A stretch of DNA of 64,000 nt from contig VGDT01000009.1 of assembly GCA_016869595.1 (NCBI GenBank), positions 1-64,000 of the forward strand, written 5' to 3'. How positions within the stretch are numbered: position 1 is the stretch's first letter; every line of letters starts with the position of its first letter. Below the pieces are notes generated by a model, which was not told the DNA's origin, did not search any database, and worked only from the letters and a program-made list of their open reading frames with translations. Position numbers and translations under genes: made by a program. Shown in pieces: positions 28,443 through 36,723 of the stretch. The stretch comes from Alphaproteobacteria bacterium (GTDB lineage Bacteria > Pseudomonadota > Alphaproteobacteria > Rhizobiales > Beijerinckiaceae).

Positions 28443-30393
28443 CGATAATTTCACTGCCGTTTCGACCGAGACGCTTGAATCAAGCATCCAGAGCGCCAAG
28501 CGCGCGCTGTTGTCGCTCGGCAAGGGCGACGGACATTTCTGCTTCGAGCTCGAAGCCGACACCACCATACCGGCCGAATATGTGCTGATGCGCCATTTCC
28601 GCGCCGAGCCCGTCGATGCCGAGCTCGAACGCAAGATCGGCGTTTATCTGCGGCGCTGTCAGGGCGATCACGGCGGCTGGCCGCTGTTTCAGGACGGGCC
28701 CTTCAATATCAGCGCCAGCGTGAAGGCGTATTTTGCGCTGAAGATGATCGGCGACGACATCGACGCGCCGCATATGGCGCGCGCGCGCGAAGCGATCCTC
28801 GCTTACGGCGGCGCGGCCAAGAGCAACGTCTTCACGCGCGCGCTGCTGGCGCTCTATGGCGAAATTCCGTGGCGCGGCGTGCCGGTGATGCCCGTCGAAA
28901 TCATGCTGCTGCCGAGGTGGTTCCCTTTCCACCTCGACAAGATTTCCTACTGGGGCCGCACCGTTCTCGTGCCGCTCTTGGTGCTGATGACGAAAAGGCC
29001 TCGCGCGAAGAACCCCAAGAACATCCACATTCGCGAACTCTTCACGACGCCGCCGGAAGAGGTGAAGGCATGGCCCAAGGGCGAACATCAGACCTGGCCC
29101 TGGGCGCACATCTTCGGCGAAGTCGATAAGCTGCTGCGTCTGATCGATCCGTATATGCCCAGGAGGACGCGCGAGCGCTCGGTCGAGCTCGCCATAGAAT
29201 GGACGACGGAGCGCTTGAATGGTTTCGACGGACTCGGCGGCATCTTTCCATCGATGGTCAATAGCCTGCTGATGTATGACGTGCTCGGCGCGCCAGAGGA
29301 CGACGAGCGCAAGAAGCAGGCGCGCGAATCGATCGAGCGGCTGCTCGTCGTGAATGAACGGGAAGCCTATTGCCAGCCCTGCGTCTCGCCGGTGTGGGAT
29401 ACATGTCTGACTGCGCACGTTTTGCTCGAAACAGGCGACGAAGACGCGCGCGAAGTCGCGCGCGCAGCTTGTGAATGGCTCGCGCCTTTGCAGGTGGGCG
29501 ACGTCAAGGGCGACTGGGCAGCGACACGGCCCGACGTTCGACCCGGAGGTTGGGCCTTCCAATACGGCAACGCATATTACCCTGACGTCGACGATACGGC
29601 GGTCGTCGTGACGGCGATGGATCGCCTGACCGCGAATGGCGGGTCGCGCCCCTACGACGAACGCATCGCCCGCGCCAAGGAATGGATCGTCGGCATGCAG
29701 TCGAAGGATGGCGGCTGGGGCGCCTTCGACGCCGACAACACATACCATTATCTCAACCACATCCCCTTCGCCGATCACGGCGCGTTGCTCGATCCGCCGA
29801 CCGCCGACGTATCCGCGCGCTGCGTCTCCATGCTCGCGCAGCTCGGCGACACGATTGATACGAGCGAATGTCTCAAGCGCGGCGTCGACTATCTCATCAA
29901 AGAGCAGGAAAAGGACGGCAGCTGGTTCGGCCGCTGGGGCGCGAATTACATCTATGGAACCTGGTCCACCCTCTGCGCGCTGAACGCCGTGGGCCTGCCA
30001 CATGAGCATAACGCCTATCGTCGCGCCGTCGCTTGGCTCGTCGCGATCCAAAATGAGGACGGCGGCTGGGGCGAGGACCTTTCAAGTTACAAGCTCGATT
30101 ACAAGGGCTATGAAAAGGCTCCCTCGACGGCCTCACAAACGGCCTGGGCGCTGCTCGGGTTCATGGCGGCGGGCGACGTCGACCATCCAGCCGTCGCGAG
30201 AGGGATCGCTTATCTGCAATCGACGCAGAACGAAGTCGGCTTGTGGAACGAGGCGCGTTTTACCGCGACAGGTTTTCCGCGCGTCTTCTATCTGCGCTAC
30301 CATGGCTACGCGAAATTTTTCCCGCTCTGGGCTCTGGCGCGCTATCGCAATTTGAAACGCGCCAACAGCAAGCGCGTGCAGGTCGGACTTTAA
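28420..30393 (+). CDS. shc: Squalene-hopene cyclase
   Basis: A 657-residue terpene cyclase that folds squalene to hopene and diplopterol on the membrane surface. The catalytic motif DVDDTA begins at Asp389. Several QW repeats are seen (for example GDHGGWPLF, QSKDGGWGAFD, QEKDGSWFGRWG, QNEDGGWGED, QNEVGLWNE). ATG at 28420 has AAAAGGAAA just upstream. The gene overlaps the preceding XRE gene, and hpnG starts 1 nt after its stop. Length is typical for Shc. Confidence 0.97.
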   Translation: MNAAARIDDNFTAVSTETLESSIQSAKRALLSLGKGDGHFCFELEADTTIPAEYVLMRHFRAEPVDAELERKIGVYLRRCQGDHGGWPLFQDGPFNISASVKAYFALKMIGDDIDAPHMARAREAILAYGGAAKSNVFTRALLALYGEIPWRGVPVMPVEIMLLPRWFPFHLDKISYWGRTVLVPLLVLMTKRPRAKNPKNIHIRELFTTPPEEVKAWPKGEHQTWPWAHIFGEVDKLLRLIDPYMPRRTRERSVELAIEWTTERLNGFDGLGGIFPSMVNSLLMYDVLGAPEDDERKKQARESIERLLVVNEREAYCQPCVSPVWDTCLTAHVLLETGDEDAREVARAACEWLAPLQVGDVKGDWAATRPDVRPGGWAFQYGNAYYPDVDDTAVVVTAMDRLTANGGSRPYDERIARAKEWIVGMQSKDGGWGAFDADNTYHYLNHIPFADHGALLDPPTADVSARCVSMLAQLGDTIDTSECLKRGVDYLIKEQEKDGSWFGRWGANYIYGTWSTLCALNAVGLPHEHNAYRRAVAWLVAIQNEDGGWGEDLSSYKLDYKGYEKAPSTASQTAWALLGFMAAGDVDHPAVARGIAYLQSTQNEVGLWNEARFTATGFPRVFYLRYHGYAKFFPLWALARYRNLKRANSKRVQVGL

Positions 30394-30394
30394 A

Positions 30395-31126
30395 GTGGCG
30401 CGCGCCGTAGGCCGCAGAAGGAACGCCGATCTAAGCGCCGTCGCGCCGATTCTTGTCGTCGTCGGCATGAAGCGCGAGGCCGCCTGCGCCGCCAATGAAG
30501 GCGTCACGACGCTGTGCAGCGGCGCCAATGTCGCGCGCCTTCGACAACAACTGGACGAACTGAGCGGAACGGACTTCTCCGCCGTCGTCAGCTTCGGACT
30601 CGCTGGCGGGCTCGATTATGCGCTGCGGCCGGGCCATGTCGTTGTGGCTGACGCCATCGTCGCGGGAGACGCGCGACGCGACACGCATTCCCGTCTCTCT
30701 TCAGCGCTGATGAAAGGCGCCGCCGCCGCGGGTTGCAAAGTCACGCCCGGCGCCATCATTGGCGTCGACGAACCGGCGATGCACCCGGCCGCCAAGGCGG
30801 CGTTGCGCGAAGGCGCGCAAGCGGTCGCGGTCGACATGGAATCGCATCTTGCCGAAGACTTCGCGCGGCGGCGCAACCTGCCGTTCGTCGCGCTGCGCGC
30901 GATCAGCGATCCAGCGGCGCGCGCGTTGCCGCCGCTTGTCGCCAAGGCGCTGACGCCCGAAGGCGACATTCATACGCTGGGCGTCGCGCGCGAACTTTTA
31001 CGCGGACCGCATCAACTTGGGGGACTGATCCGCGCCGGCCTCGACTCCCGCGCCGCTTTCGTCTCGCTAAGCCGCTGTGGACCGTTGCTCGGCCCGTTGC
31101 TGCGCCTCATGCTCGCGGATTTCTGA
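30395..31126 (+). CDS. hpnG: Hopanoid-associated nucleoside phosphorylase HpnG
   Basis: A 243-residue purine nucleoside phosphorylase-like enzyme. It removes adenine from adenosylhopane to give ribosylhopane in bacteriohopanetetrol synthesis. Features are the N-terminal LVVVGMKREAACA, the SFGLAGGLDYALRPGHVVVA loop and the VDMESHLAEDFA motif (MES is the ribose-contact signature of the family). It starts at GTG one nucleotide after the shc stop. Its last 60 nt are antisense to the 3' end of hpnH. Confidence 0.9.
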   Translation: MARAVGRRRNADLSAVAPILVVVGMKREAACAANEGVTTLCSGANVARLRQQLDELSGTDFSAVVSFGLAGGLDYALRPGHVVVADAIVAGDARRDTHSRLSSALMKGAAAAGCKVTPGAIIGVDEPAMHPAAKAALREGAQAVAVDMESHLAEDFARRRNLPFVALRAISDPAARALPPLVAKALTPEGDIHTLGVARELLRGPHQLGGLIRAGLDSRAAFVSLSRCGPLLGPLLRLMLADF

Positions 31127-32218
31127 AAGCTTCGCGACATTTTCGTCGAAGACATATTCAGCCGGGCGCTGATTTTCGAGCGAGATGTCCGGCGCCATCG
31201 GACCTTCGGTGCGCACGCCAAAGAGCGCCACGGCGGCCGCCCTCCACGGCCGGCGGATGGAATCCGCGACGGCGGTGGCCTCGAAGCCGCAATGCACCAT
31301 GCAGTCGGCGCATTTCTCGTAATTGCCGACGCCGTAGGAGTCCCAATTGGTCTCCTCCATCAGCTGCTTGAAGGTCGGCACATAGCCTTCGCCGAGCAGA
31401 TAGCAGGGACGCTGCCAGCCGAACACCGTACGAAGCGGCATGCCCCAAGGCGTGCAGCGGTAGCTGACATTGCCGGCGAGGAAATTCACGAACAGCGCCG
31501 ACTGCGTGAGATCCCAAGCCTTGCCGCCGCGGCCTCGACGCAGGATCGCGCGGAATAATTCCATCGTGCGCGTGCGGTTGAGGAAGTGAGTCTGATCCGG
31601 CGCGCGCTCATAGGCGTAGCCCGGCGAAAGCGTCATGCCGTCGACGCCGAGCGCCGTGGTCGCGTCGAGGAATCTGGCGATGCGCTCCGGATCGGCGCCG
31701 GTAAAGAAGGTGCTGTTGGTGGTGACGCGAAAGCCCTTCGACTTGGCAAGCTTGATCGCCTCGACGGCGCGGTCGTAGACGCCCTCCTGACAGACCGCGT
31801 GATCGTGCGTCTCCCTATCGCCATCGAGATGGATGGACCAGGTGAAATAGGGGCTCGGCTTGAAGAGGTCGATCTTCTTGGCGAGCAGCAAAGCGTTGGT
31901 GCAGACGATGGCGAATTTGCGCCGCGCGATGATCCCTTCGACGATCTGCGGGAGGTCCTTGTGCAGGAGCGGCTCACCGCCGGCGACCACCACGACCGGC
32001 GCGCCGCACTCGTCCACCGAGCGCAGCGCGTCCTCGACCGATAACCGTTTATTGAGAATATGGTCGGGATAATCGATCTTGCCGCAGCCAGCGCAGGCCA
32101 GATTGCAACGGAACAGCGGCTCCATCATGAGCACGAGCGGATAGCGCGGCACGCCCATGAGGTGCTGCTTAAGCAGATAGACGCCGATTTTCGCAATGTA
32201 GCGGAACGGAATGGCCAC
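31067..32218 (-). CDS. hpnH: Adenosyl-hopene transferase HpnH (radical SAM)
   Basis: A 383-residue radical SAM enzyme that adds a 5'-deoxyadenosyl group to diploptene, the first side-chain step. The Fe-S cysteines are Cys38, Cys42 and Cys45 in FRCNLACAGCGK. A C-terminal SPASM-like cysteine cluster (NYEKCADCMVHCGFEA) is present. The N-terminal IPFRYIAKIGVYLLKQHLMG is diagnostic of HpnH. It is encoded opposite to hpnG and overlaps it tail to tail by 60 nt, instead of lying downstream on the same strand as in many clusters. Its promoter should be within 32219-32509. Confidence 0.94.
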   Translation of the reverse strand: MAIPFRYIAKIGVYLLKQHLMGVPRYPLVLMMEPLFRCNLACAGCGKIDYPDHILNKRLSVEDALRSVDECGAPVVVVAGGEPLLHKDLPQIVEGIIARRKFAIVCTNALLLAKKIDLFKPSPYFTWSIHLDGDRETHDHAVCQEGVYDRAVEAIKLAKSKGFRVTTNSTFFTGADPERIARFLDATTALGVDGMTLSPGYAYERAPDQTHFLNRTRTMELFRAILRRGRGGKAWDLTQSALFVNFLAGNVSYRCTPWGMPLRTVFGWQRPCYLLGEGYVPTFKQLMEETNWDSYGVGNYEKCADCMVHCGFEATAVADSIRRPWRAAAVALFGVRTEGPMAPDISLENQRPAEYVFDENVAKLSEIREHEAQQRAEQRSTAA

Positions 32219-32509
32219 GGCTGACCCCTTGGAGACTTGACGGGTTCAAGGCCCGCCAGCGCGAGTCGCGGCCGAACGGCCCAGCCGCAGACAGTCAAAC
32301 TCGGGCTCTAGCACGAATCCTCGAGCGAGGGAAAGCGGGGGCGCCGCGGCGCACCAACCCTTCGACAAAACAGACGGCAAGCGGGGCGCGCGGCGTCGCG
32401 CCGGCTCTTCGCGGCGCCGCAGCGGCTGCTACGCCCTTGCTTTGGAGCGCAAATCTGTCTCAATTCGCCGGCAAGGTCACGATCGATATTGCTTTTTAGG
32501 GAGCGGAAC

Positions 32510-32554
32510 ATGCGCAATCGGCCGGCTCCAGCGTTGAGAGCGTCCGCGCGATGA
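32510..32554 (+). CDS. Possible 14-codon leader ORF before the membrane coiled-coil gene
   Basis: ATG at 32510 follows GGGAGCGG at a good ribosome-binding distance. It encodes MRNRPAPALRASAR and stops at TGA 32552-32554, overlapping the next start as ATGA. The larger gene itself has only a weak site, so translation could be coupled through this peptide. The rest of the 332-nt gap (32219-32550) shows no other gene and must hold two divergent promoters. Whether the peptide is made is unknown. Confidence 0.4.
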   Translation: MRNRPAPALRASAR

Positions 32555-34758
32555 CCGCTACCGCCCAGCAAGGACGCATTACTGCTCCCGCGACCTCGCC
32601 GCGAGCGTTTGGCCTTTTCGATGCGCTGATTTCGCCGCTCGTTCGCCTGTGGAGCGGCGACCTCAACCTCGGCCGAGTCGGCATGGCGGCCGCCCTGCCC
32701 GTCCTCGCCTGGGTCTTCTACACGACCTCCTCGGGCATGATCGACATCATGCAGAAGGAGCCCGGCGACGTGATCGGCGTCGCGGGCACGCTGATCGCGA
32801 CGACCGCCGTCCTCACCATGCTCGCAGCGACATCCTGGTCGCTTGGCGTCGATCTTGCGGCGCTCATTGCGCGGCGGCGGATGGCACGCGAACGCATGAT
32901 CATCAAGACGGGCGTAACGGCGTTGGTCTTCGCCTTTGTCTTTTCGATCTCAGCGTTCTTCTCGTTCACCTACTACTACAACAACATCTTCAAGCTTTCC
33001 TCGCGCAAGATCGTCGCCGAACTGCAGCCGATGGAGCTCGCGACGGAAGTCATTCTGCCAGCGACAAAGGAAATCGCCGCAGCCTATGAGTCGACATCGG
33101 CGCGCATCGCCGCGACTCCGAGTTACAAGACCTATTTCGATTCGATCAGTGGCCTCATCGACACCGCGCGCCAGGCGGGGCCAGCGTTGCGCGACGCCAT
33201 TCGAAAGAGGCAGGAGGCGCAACAGGCGGTCATCGCGCAGGCTGCAAGTCAAGCGGCCGCGGAAATGGAAAGCGCACAGGCGGCGATGCGTCAGATTGAC
33301 GATGCGCGGCGCGAGATCGACGCGCTTGATCGCAGCGTCGCCGAACTCGACGTCATCATCAAAGCTAAGCAAGAGGAAATGGCCACGGCGGCCGCAACGG
33401 TCCGGCAGGAAGAGCAGCTCGCGGACGACGCCGCCCATGGGCTCGACGGCATGGGCGCCGCCTGCGGCCCAAATTGTCGGACGCATCAGGAAAAGGCGGC
33501 GGAGGCGACGCGACGCATATCGGCGCTCAGGCAGACCCTCGCTGGGCCAACGAACGAGCGGGCCAACGCCATCAAGCGTCGTGACGCGCTCAACGCTCAA
33601 ACGATCACGCTGAAACAAAAGGCGGAGGCAGCAAACGCCGCTTCGGCGCGGCCGATGCCAAAGGGCGAAGCCGCGCTCGACCTCGACGCGAGTTTGCGAG
33701 ACCTCGCCGCGCTTCGCGACCAGTTGCGCATGGAGCCGACGTGGCGCGCGGTGCGTGAAGCGAAGCCTCTGTGCGAGCCGATCCTCGCGGCGGCGCGGCA
33801 ATCGAACGCGCTGCCGGCGAGCGTTCCGCGCGACTTCACCTGCGAACCGCAGGACGAGGCGCGCGATCTGCTCTCGGCGCGCGACGAAACGATCGCCGCG
33901 CGCGCCGCCTTCGACAAAAAATGCGGGCTCGAAACCGGCCTACGCGACGAGCTTTCGGCGATCGTCGCCAAGATCCGCGCGGCGCCGGCGTCGGATAGGG
34001 CCGCCGCAGCCAACGGTTTCAACGCGGCGAAAACCATCGTCGACGCTTGCGTCGTCTCCGGCAAGGCGGCCGGCCTCTCAGAGGACGAGGTGCGCGAGCT
34101 TTTGAAAAAGAGCGACGCCTATTTGCGCGCCCATAGTTCGGAGCGCAACAAATTCGAGCTGGCGCGAGAAGCCTTCTGGAGCTTCACCCCAGATTCGACG
34201 ATGGCGATCGGCGTCGCGATGGCGCAGGACGCCTTCCTGTTCATCATGAAATTCCTGTCCGAGATTTTCAAACGCGGCTACGAGGCGCGCGAGCGGCGTC
34301 AGTTCGCAGCGCCGATCGATCTTTCGGACGATGAAGAAGAGCCTGTCGACATCCGCGCCATGAAAGCGATCCTTCGCACCGGGCGTCCGGTCCACGGCGA
34401 CATGAGCGAAATCGATCCCGAAGCTGAAGCGATTTCATCGCTGCCGCCAAATGTGCACGAAAATGTCGTCGCCATTCTCAACCGGCTGGTGCGCGATGAA
34501 ATCGCCCATGTCGACCGCAAAGGCGCTTATCTCGTGGACAATGTCACCGTTGCGCAGATTGAGTCGCGGCTCTTCGCGGCAATGAAGCCGCGCAACGTGC
34601 GCGCGCTGCGTTACGGACCCGACGGCGTCGTCGCCAGCGGACCGCGCGCCTATTACTCGGACGCCGGCGCCGCTAATCTGCCGCGCCGGTGCTATGGCGC
34701 GCTCGAGCGCTATCTGACCGCGGAGCCGGCGCCGATGGACCGGCGTTCGCCCGGTTAG
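32551..34758 (+). CDS. Unknown membrane protein with long coiled coil, part of a GTPase module
   Basis: A 735-residue protein that I cannot assign to a family. Three membrane segments lie at about 44-62, 76-98 and 120-142. A long charged helical region (about 150-420) follows, with strong coiled-coil character (AQAAMRQIDDARREIDALDR). It contains a CGPNC pair near 305 and further cysteines around 400-435. A weakly hydrophobic stretch lies around 545-570, then an acidic loop (LSDDEEEP) and a C-terminal folded domain of about 100 residues. It ends 3 nt from the convergent GAP1-like gene, whose upstream neighbour is a GTPase. A signal-transducing or scaffold role at the inner membrane is inference. 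Confidence 0.72.
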   Translation: MTATAQQGRITAPATSPRAFGLFDALISPLVRLWSGDLNLGRVGMAAALPVLAWVFYTTSSGMIDIMQKEPGDVIGVAGTLIATTAVLTMLAATSWSLGVDLAALIARRRMARERMIIKTGVTALVFAFVFSISAFFSFTYYYNNIFKLSSRKIVAELQPMELATEVILPATKEIAAAYESTSARIAATPSYKTYFDSISGLIDTARQAGPALRDAIRKRQEAQQAVIAQAASQAAAEMESAQAAMRQIDDARREIDALDRSVAELDVIIKAKQEEMATAAATVRQEEQLADDAAHGLDGMGAACGPNCRTHQEKAAEATRRISALRQTLAGPTNERANAIKRRDALNAQTITLKQKAEAANAASARPMPKGEAALDLDASLRDLAALRDQLRMEPTWRAVREAKPLCEPILAAARQSNALPASVPRDFTCEPQDEARDLLSARDETIAARAAFDKKCGLETGLRDELSAIVAKIRAAPASDRAAAANGFNAAKTIVDACVVSGKAAGLSEDEVRELLKKSDAYLRAHSSERNKFELAREAFWSFTPDSTMAIGVAMAQDAFLFIMKFLSEIFKRGYEARERRQFAAPIDLSDDEEEPVDIRAMKAILRTGRPVHGDMSEIDPEAEAISSLPPNVHENVVAILNRLVRDEIAHVDRKGAYLVDNVTVAQIESRLFAAMKPRNVRALRYGPDGVVASGPRAYYSDAGAANLPRRCYGALERYLTAEPAPMDRRSPG

Positions 34759-34761
34759 CGG

Positions 34762-35583
34762 TCAAGCGGCGACCGAAGTCGCCCCAGTCGCCGCGCGTAG
34801 CGACGGAAGATAGCGCAGGCAAAGACCCTGGGGCGCGTGACGCAGGCCGGAGACGACGCTGATCTCGCGCCAACGCGGATAGCTCGGCGGCAAAAATTGC
34901 AGCGCCAAACCCACGGCTTGGAGAAACGCCGCTTCGCTTGCGAAATCGTCGGCCCCGAAGGTCAGCGCCGCGTCTTGGCCGGTTTCAGCGCCGCGCGCCA
35001 GAAATTCGAGAACGGGGGCCGCCCAGCGGGTCTTTTCCAGCGAGTCCTCGAGCACGAGCCAAATGTCCTGCGGGTCGAGAAAGCGGACGACGTAGCGCGC
35101 CGGATCGGCGCTGTAGCGGATACCCTCGTTCTCGGCCGCCCGGTCAGGGAGCGCTTCAAGTTCGGAGCCCGCCATGGCGAGGAGCGCCGCCGGATGTCGA
35201 CGCCAATCGGCGGCCGCTACGCTCCAAACGGCGCTCTGTTGATAGAGGCGCCCATGGCCGCCTTCGCCATCTTCAGGACGAAACCGAGCGCGAAGAAAAA
35301 CCGCCCGGCGCGAATTGGGCTCTGGCGAAACCCGCGCGAGGAAGGCGCCATGCCGGCGCGAGGCGGGATCCACGAGGTCTGGCTCGAAGCGGCGAAGCGC
35401 CATCAACTGCGTCGGCGAGAGCAAGCGATCATCGGCCGGCCGCAAATTGCGGCTGCGCAAGGTCACGCCATAACCTTCGGTCGCCGGAACGCTGAGGGTC
35501 GCGCCGGAGGCGAGCTTTCCATAATGCAGCCGTTCGAGGGAAATTTCGGCTGTCTCGTCGCCTTTCGGCGCAACGCTGAGCAT
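34762..35583 (-). CDS. Unknown protein, resembles GTPase-associated protein 1 (GAP1)-type partner
   Basis: A 273-residue soluble protein without membrane segments. It opens with ISLERLHYGKLASG followed by beta-rich sequence, then LSPTQLMALRRFEPDLV. The C-terminal half is helical and hydrophobic (AAFLQAVGLALQFLPPSYP). The 'xxYgxxxSG' opening and the position 74 nt downstream of a GTPase gene recall the GAP1 N-terminal domains described by Aravind and colleagues next to double-GTPases in bacterial conflict systems. That match is from memory and weak. Otherwise it is a hypothetical protein cotranscribed with the GTPase. Confidence 0.6.
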   Translation of the reverse strand: MLSVAPKGDETAEISLERLHYGKLASGATLSVPATEGYGVTLRSRNLRPADDRLLSPTQLMALRRFEPDLVDPASRRHGAFLARVSPEPNSRRAVFLRARFRPEDGEGGHGRLYQQSAVWSVAAADWRRHPAALLAMAGSELEALPDRAAENEGIRYSADPARYVVRFLDPQDIWLVLEDSLEKTRWAAPVLEFLARGAETGQDAALTFGADDFASEAAFLQAVGLALQFLPPSYPRWREISVVSGLRHAPQGLCLRYLPSLRAATGATSVAA

Positions 35584-35657
35584 CGCCCGTCCTTTCGCGC
35601 GGAAAGTCCACGCGCCAGCCTAGCCGCAGAGCGTTAAGCAAGAATTGACGAGCTCAT

Positions 35658-36650
35658 TCAGGCGATCTCCTCCAAGCGCGCGTCAAGCTGCGCATATGAG
35701 AAGGTGAAAGCGCTATCGAGGCCGAGGGCGGCGTAAAGAAACGGCTCGGCGGTAAGAAACGGCCGCCAGTATTCATTATAGGCGCGGGCTCCCTCAAGAC
35801 CCGCGCGCCGAAAACGCCGCTCGCCGGGCTGATGCGGATCGATGTTCGGGTTTTGGAAACGCTTGACGAAGCCATAGGCCGAGCAAACCGTGAAGCGCAC
35901 CGATACGCCGCCGCCGTTAGGCCTCTCCAGAGCGCGCAGCCGATCGAGCCATTGCACGGCGCGCAAGGATTTGCGCAAGGCGTGCAGCGCCACCGCAGGA
36001 TCGCAGGCATAGGTGAAGGCGCTCGGCCCAAGGCGCGCGAACAACCGCTCATATTGCGAGAAGACGACGACGAGTCGCTTCAGCTTTTTTTCAGGCGCTA
36101 GCGCCAGTCGATCGATCAGTCGAGCGAGATTGCCGGACCAGCCAGAATCCTCAAGCCGCACCAGCGGAAGCACGATCACGATCGCCTCCGCGTCAAGCAT
36201 CTGCTTGGCGAGCTTCGCTTTGACGTCGTTCAAAATCGCCACTTCGGCGCCGTCCGGCGGCACGGCGATCTCGCCCGCCGAGTCGATGATTTCCAGGAGC
36301 CAGGGTCCCCGCAACACGACGGCGGGCGGCGCTTCGCCATTCACGGTGAGGCGAAAGCGGTATTCATATGTGTCAAGCGTGTCGGTCGCGAGGCCGCCTT
36401 CAGCGAAGTCCCGCCGCAGCCGCTCATAATCGCCCCGCTCGACCGACAGCAAATCAGCCTTCTTCGGATCGACGCTCTCGGCGTAGAATTCCGCCTCGGT
36501 GATCGGCTGCAACGCGGGACGCAGCCGCGGCGAATAGCCGAAGGCGCTTTGCGCGACGCAATCGACGAGCGTGGCGAGCAGCGATGACTTGCCGCCCTTC
36601 TTTGGCCCGATCAGACAAATCGAAAGTCTTTCGGTCATCTGCGCCTTCAA
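35658..36650 (-). CDS. P-loop GTPase, DO-GTPase2-like, linked to a GAP1-like protein
   Basis: A 330-residue NTPase. The P loop is GPKKGGKSS (15-23) and the G3 motif is IIDSAGE (121-127), the DxAGE form seen in double-GTPase (DO-GTPase) families. A canonical NKxD is not obvious; VVVFSQYERLF (about 193-203) occupies that position, so guanine specificity is uncertain. The C-terminal part has FVKRFQNPNIDPHQPGERRF and a conserved-looking FRRAGLEGA. It starts a two-gene unit with the GAP1-like protein and is convergent with the membrane coiled-coil gene. The alternative is a stand-alone AAA-like regulator. Confidence 0.7.
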   Translation of the reverse strand: MKAQMTERLSICLIGPKKGGKSSLLATLVDCVAQSAFGYSPRLRPALQPITEAEFYAESVDPKKADLLSVERGDYERLRRDFAEGGLATDTLDTYEYRFRLTVNGEAPPAVVLRGPWLLEIIDSAGEIAVPPDGAEVAILNDVKAKLAKQMLDAEAIVIVLPLVRLEDSGWSGNLARLIDRLALAPEKKLKRLVVVFSQYERLFARLGPSAFTYACDPAVALHALRKSLRAVQWLDRLRALERPNGGGVSVRFTVCSAYGFVKRFQNPNIDPHQPGERRFRRAGLEGARAYNEYWRPFLTAEPFLYAALGLDSAFTFSYAQLDARLEEIA

Positions 36651-36723
36651 CTATTGAGCCTACCTCTAGCGCGACAATATAGGCCGCAGGCGCCCGGCGA
36701 AAGGTGACGCGCGCGCCGCCGCC

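Noticed and set aside
28480-30051. 523-codon minus-strand frame opposite shc
   Set aside because: Shadow of the squalene-hopene cyclase coding frame, with low-complexity Arg/His/Asp-rich product and no motif.
35658-36650. YcjX-type stress protein
   Set aside because: YcjX is longer (about 460-490 residues), is paired with a DUF697 protein, and has a different P-loop context.
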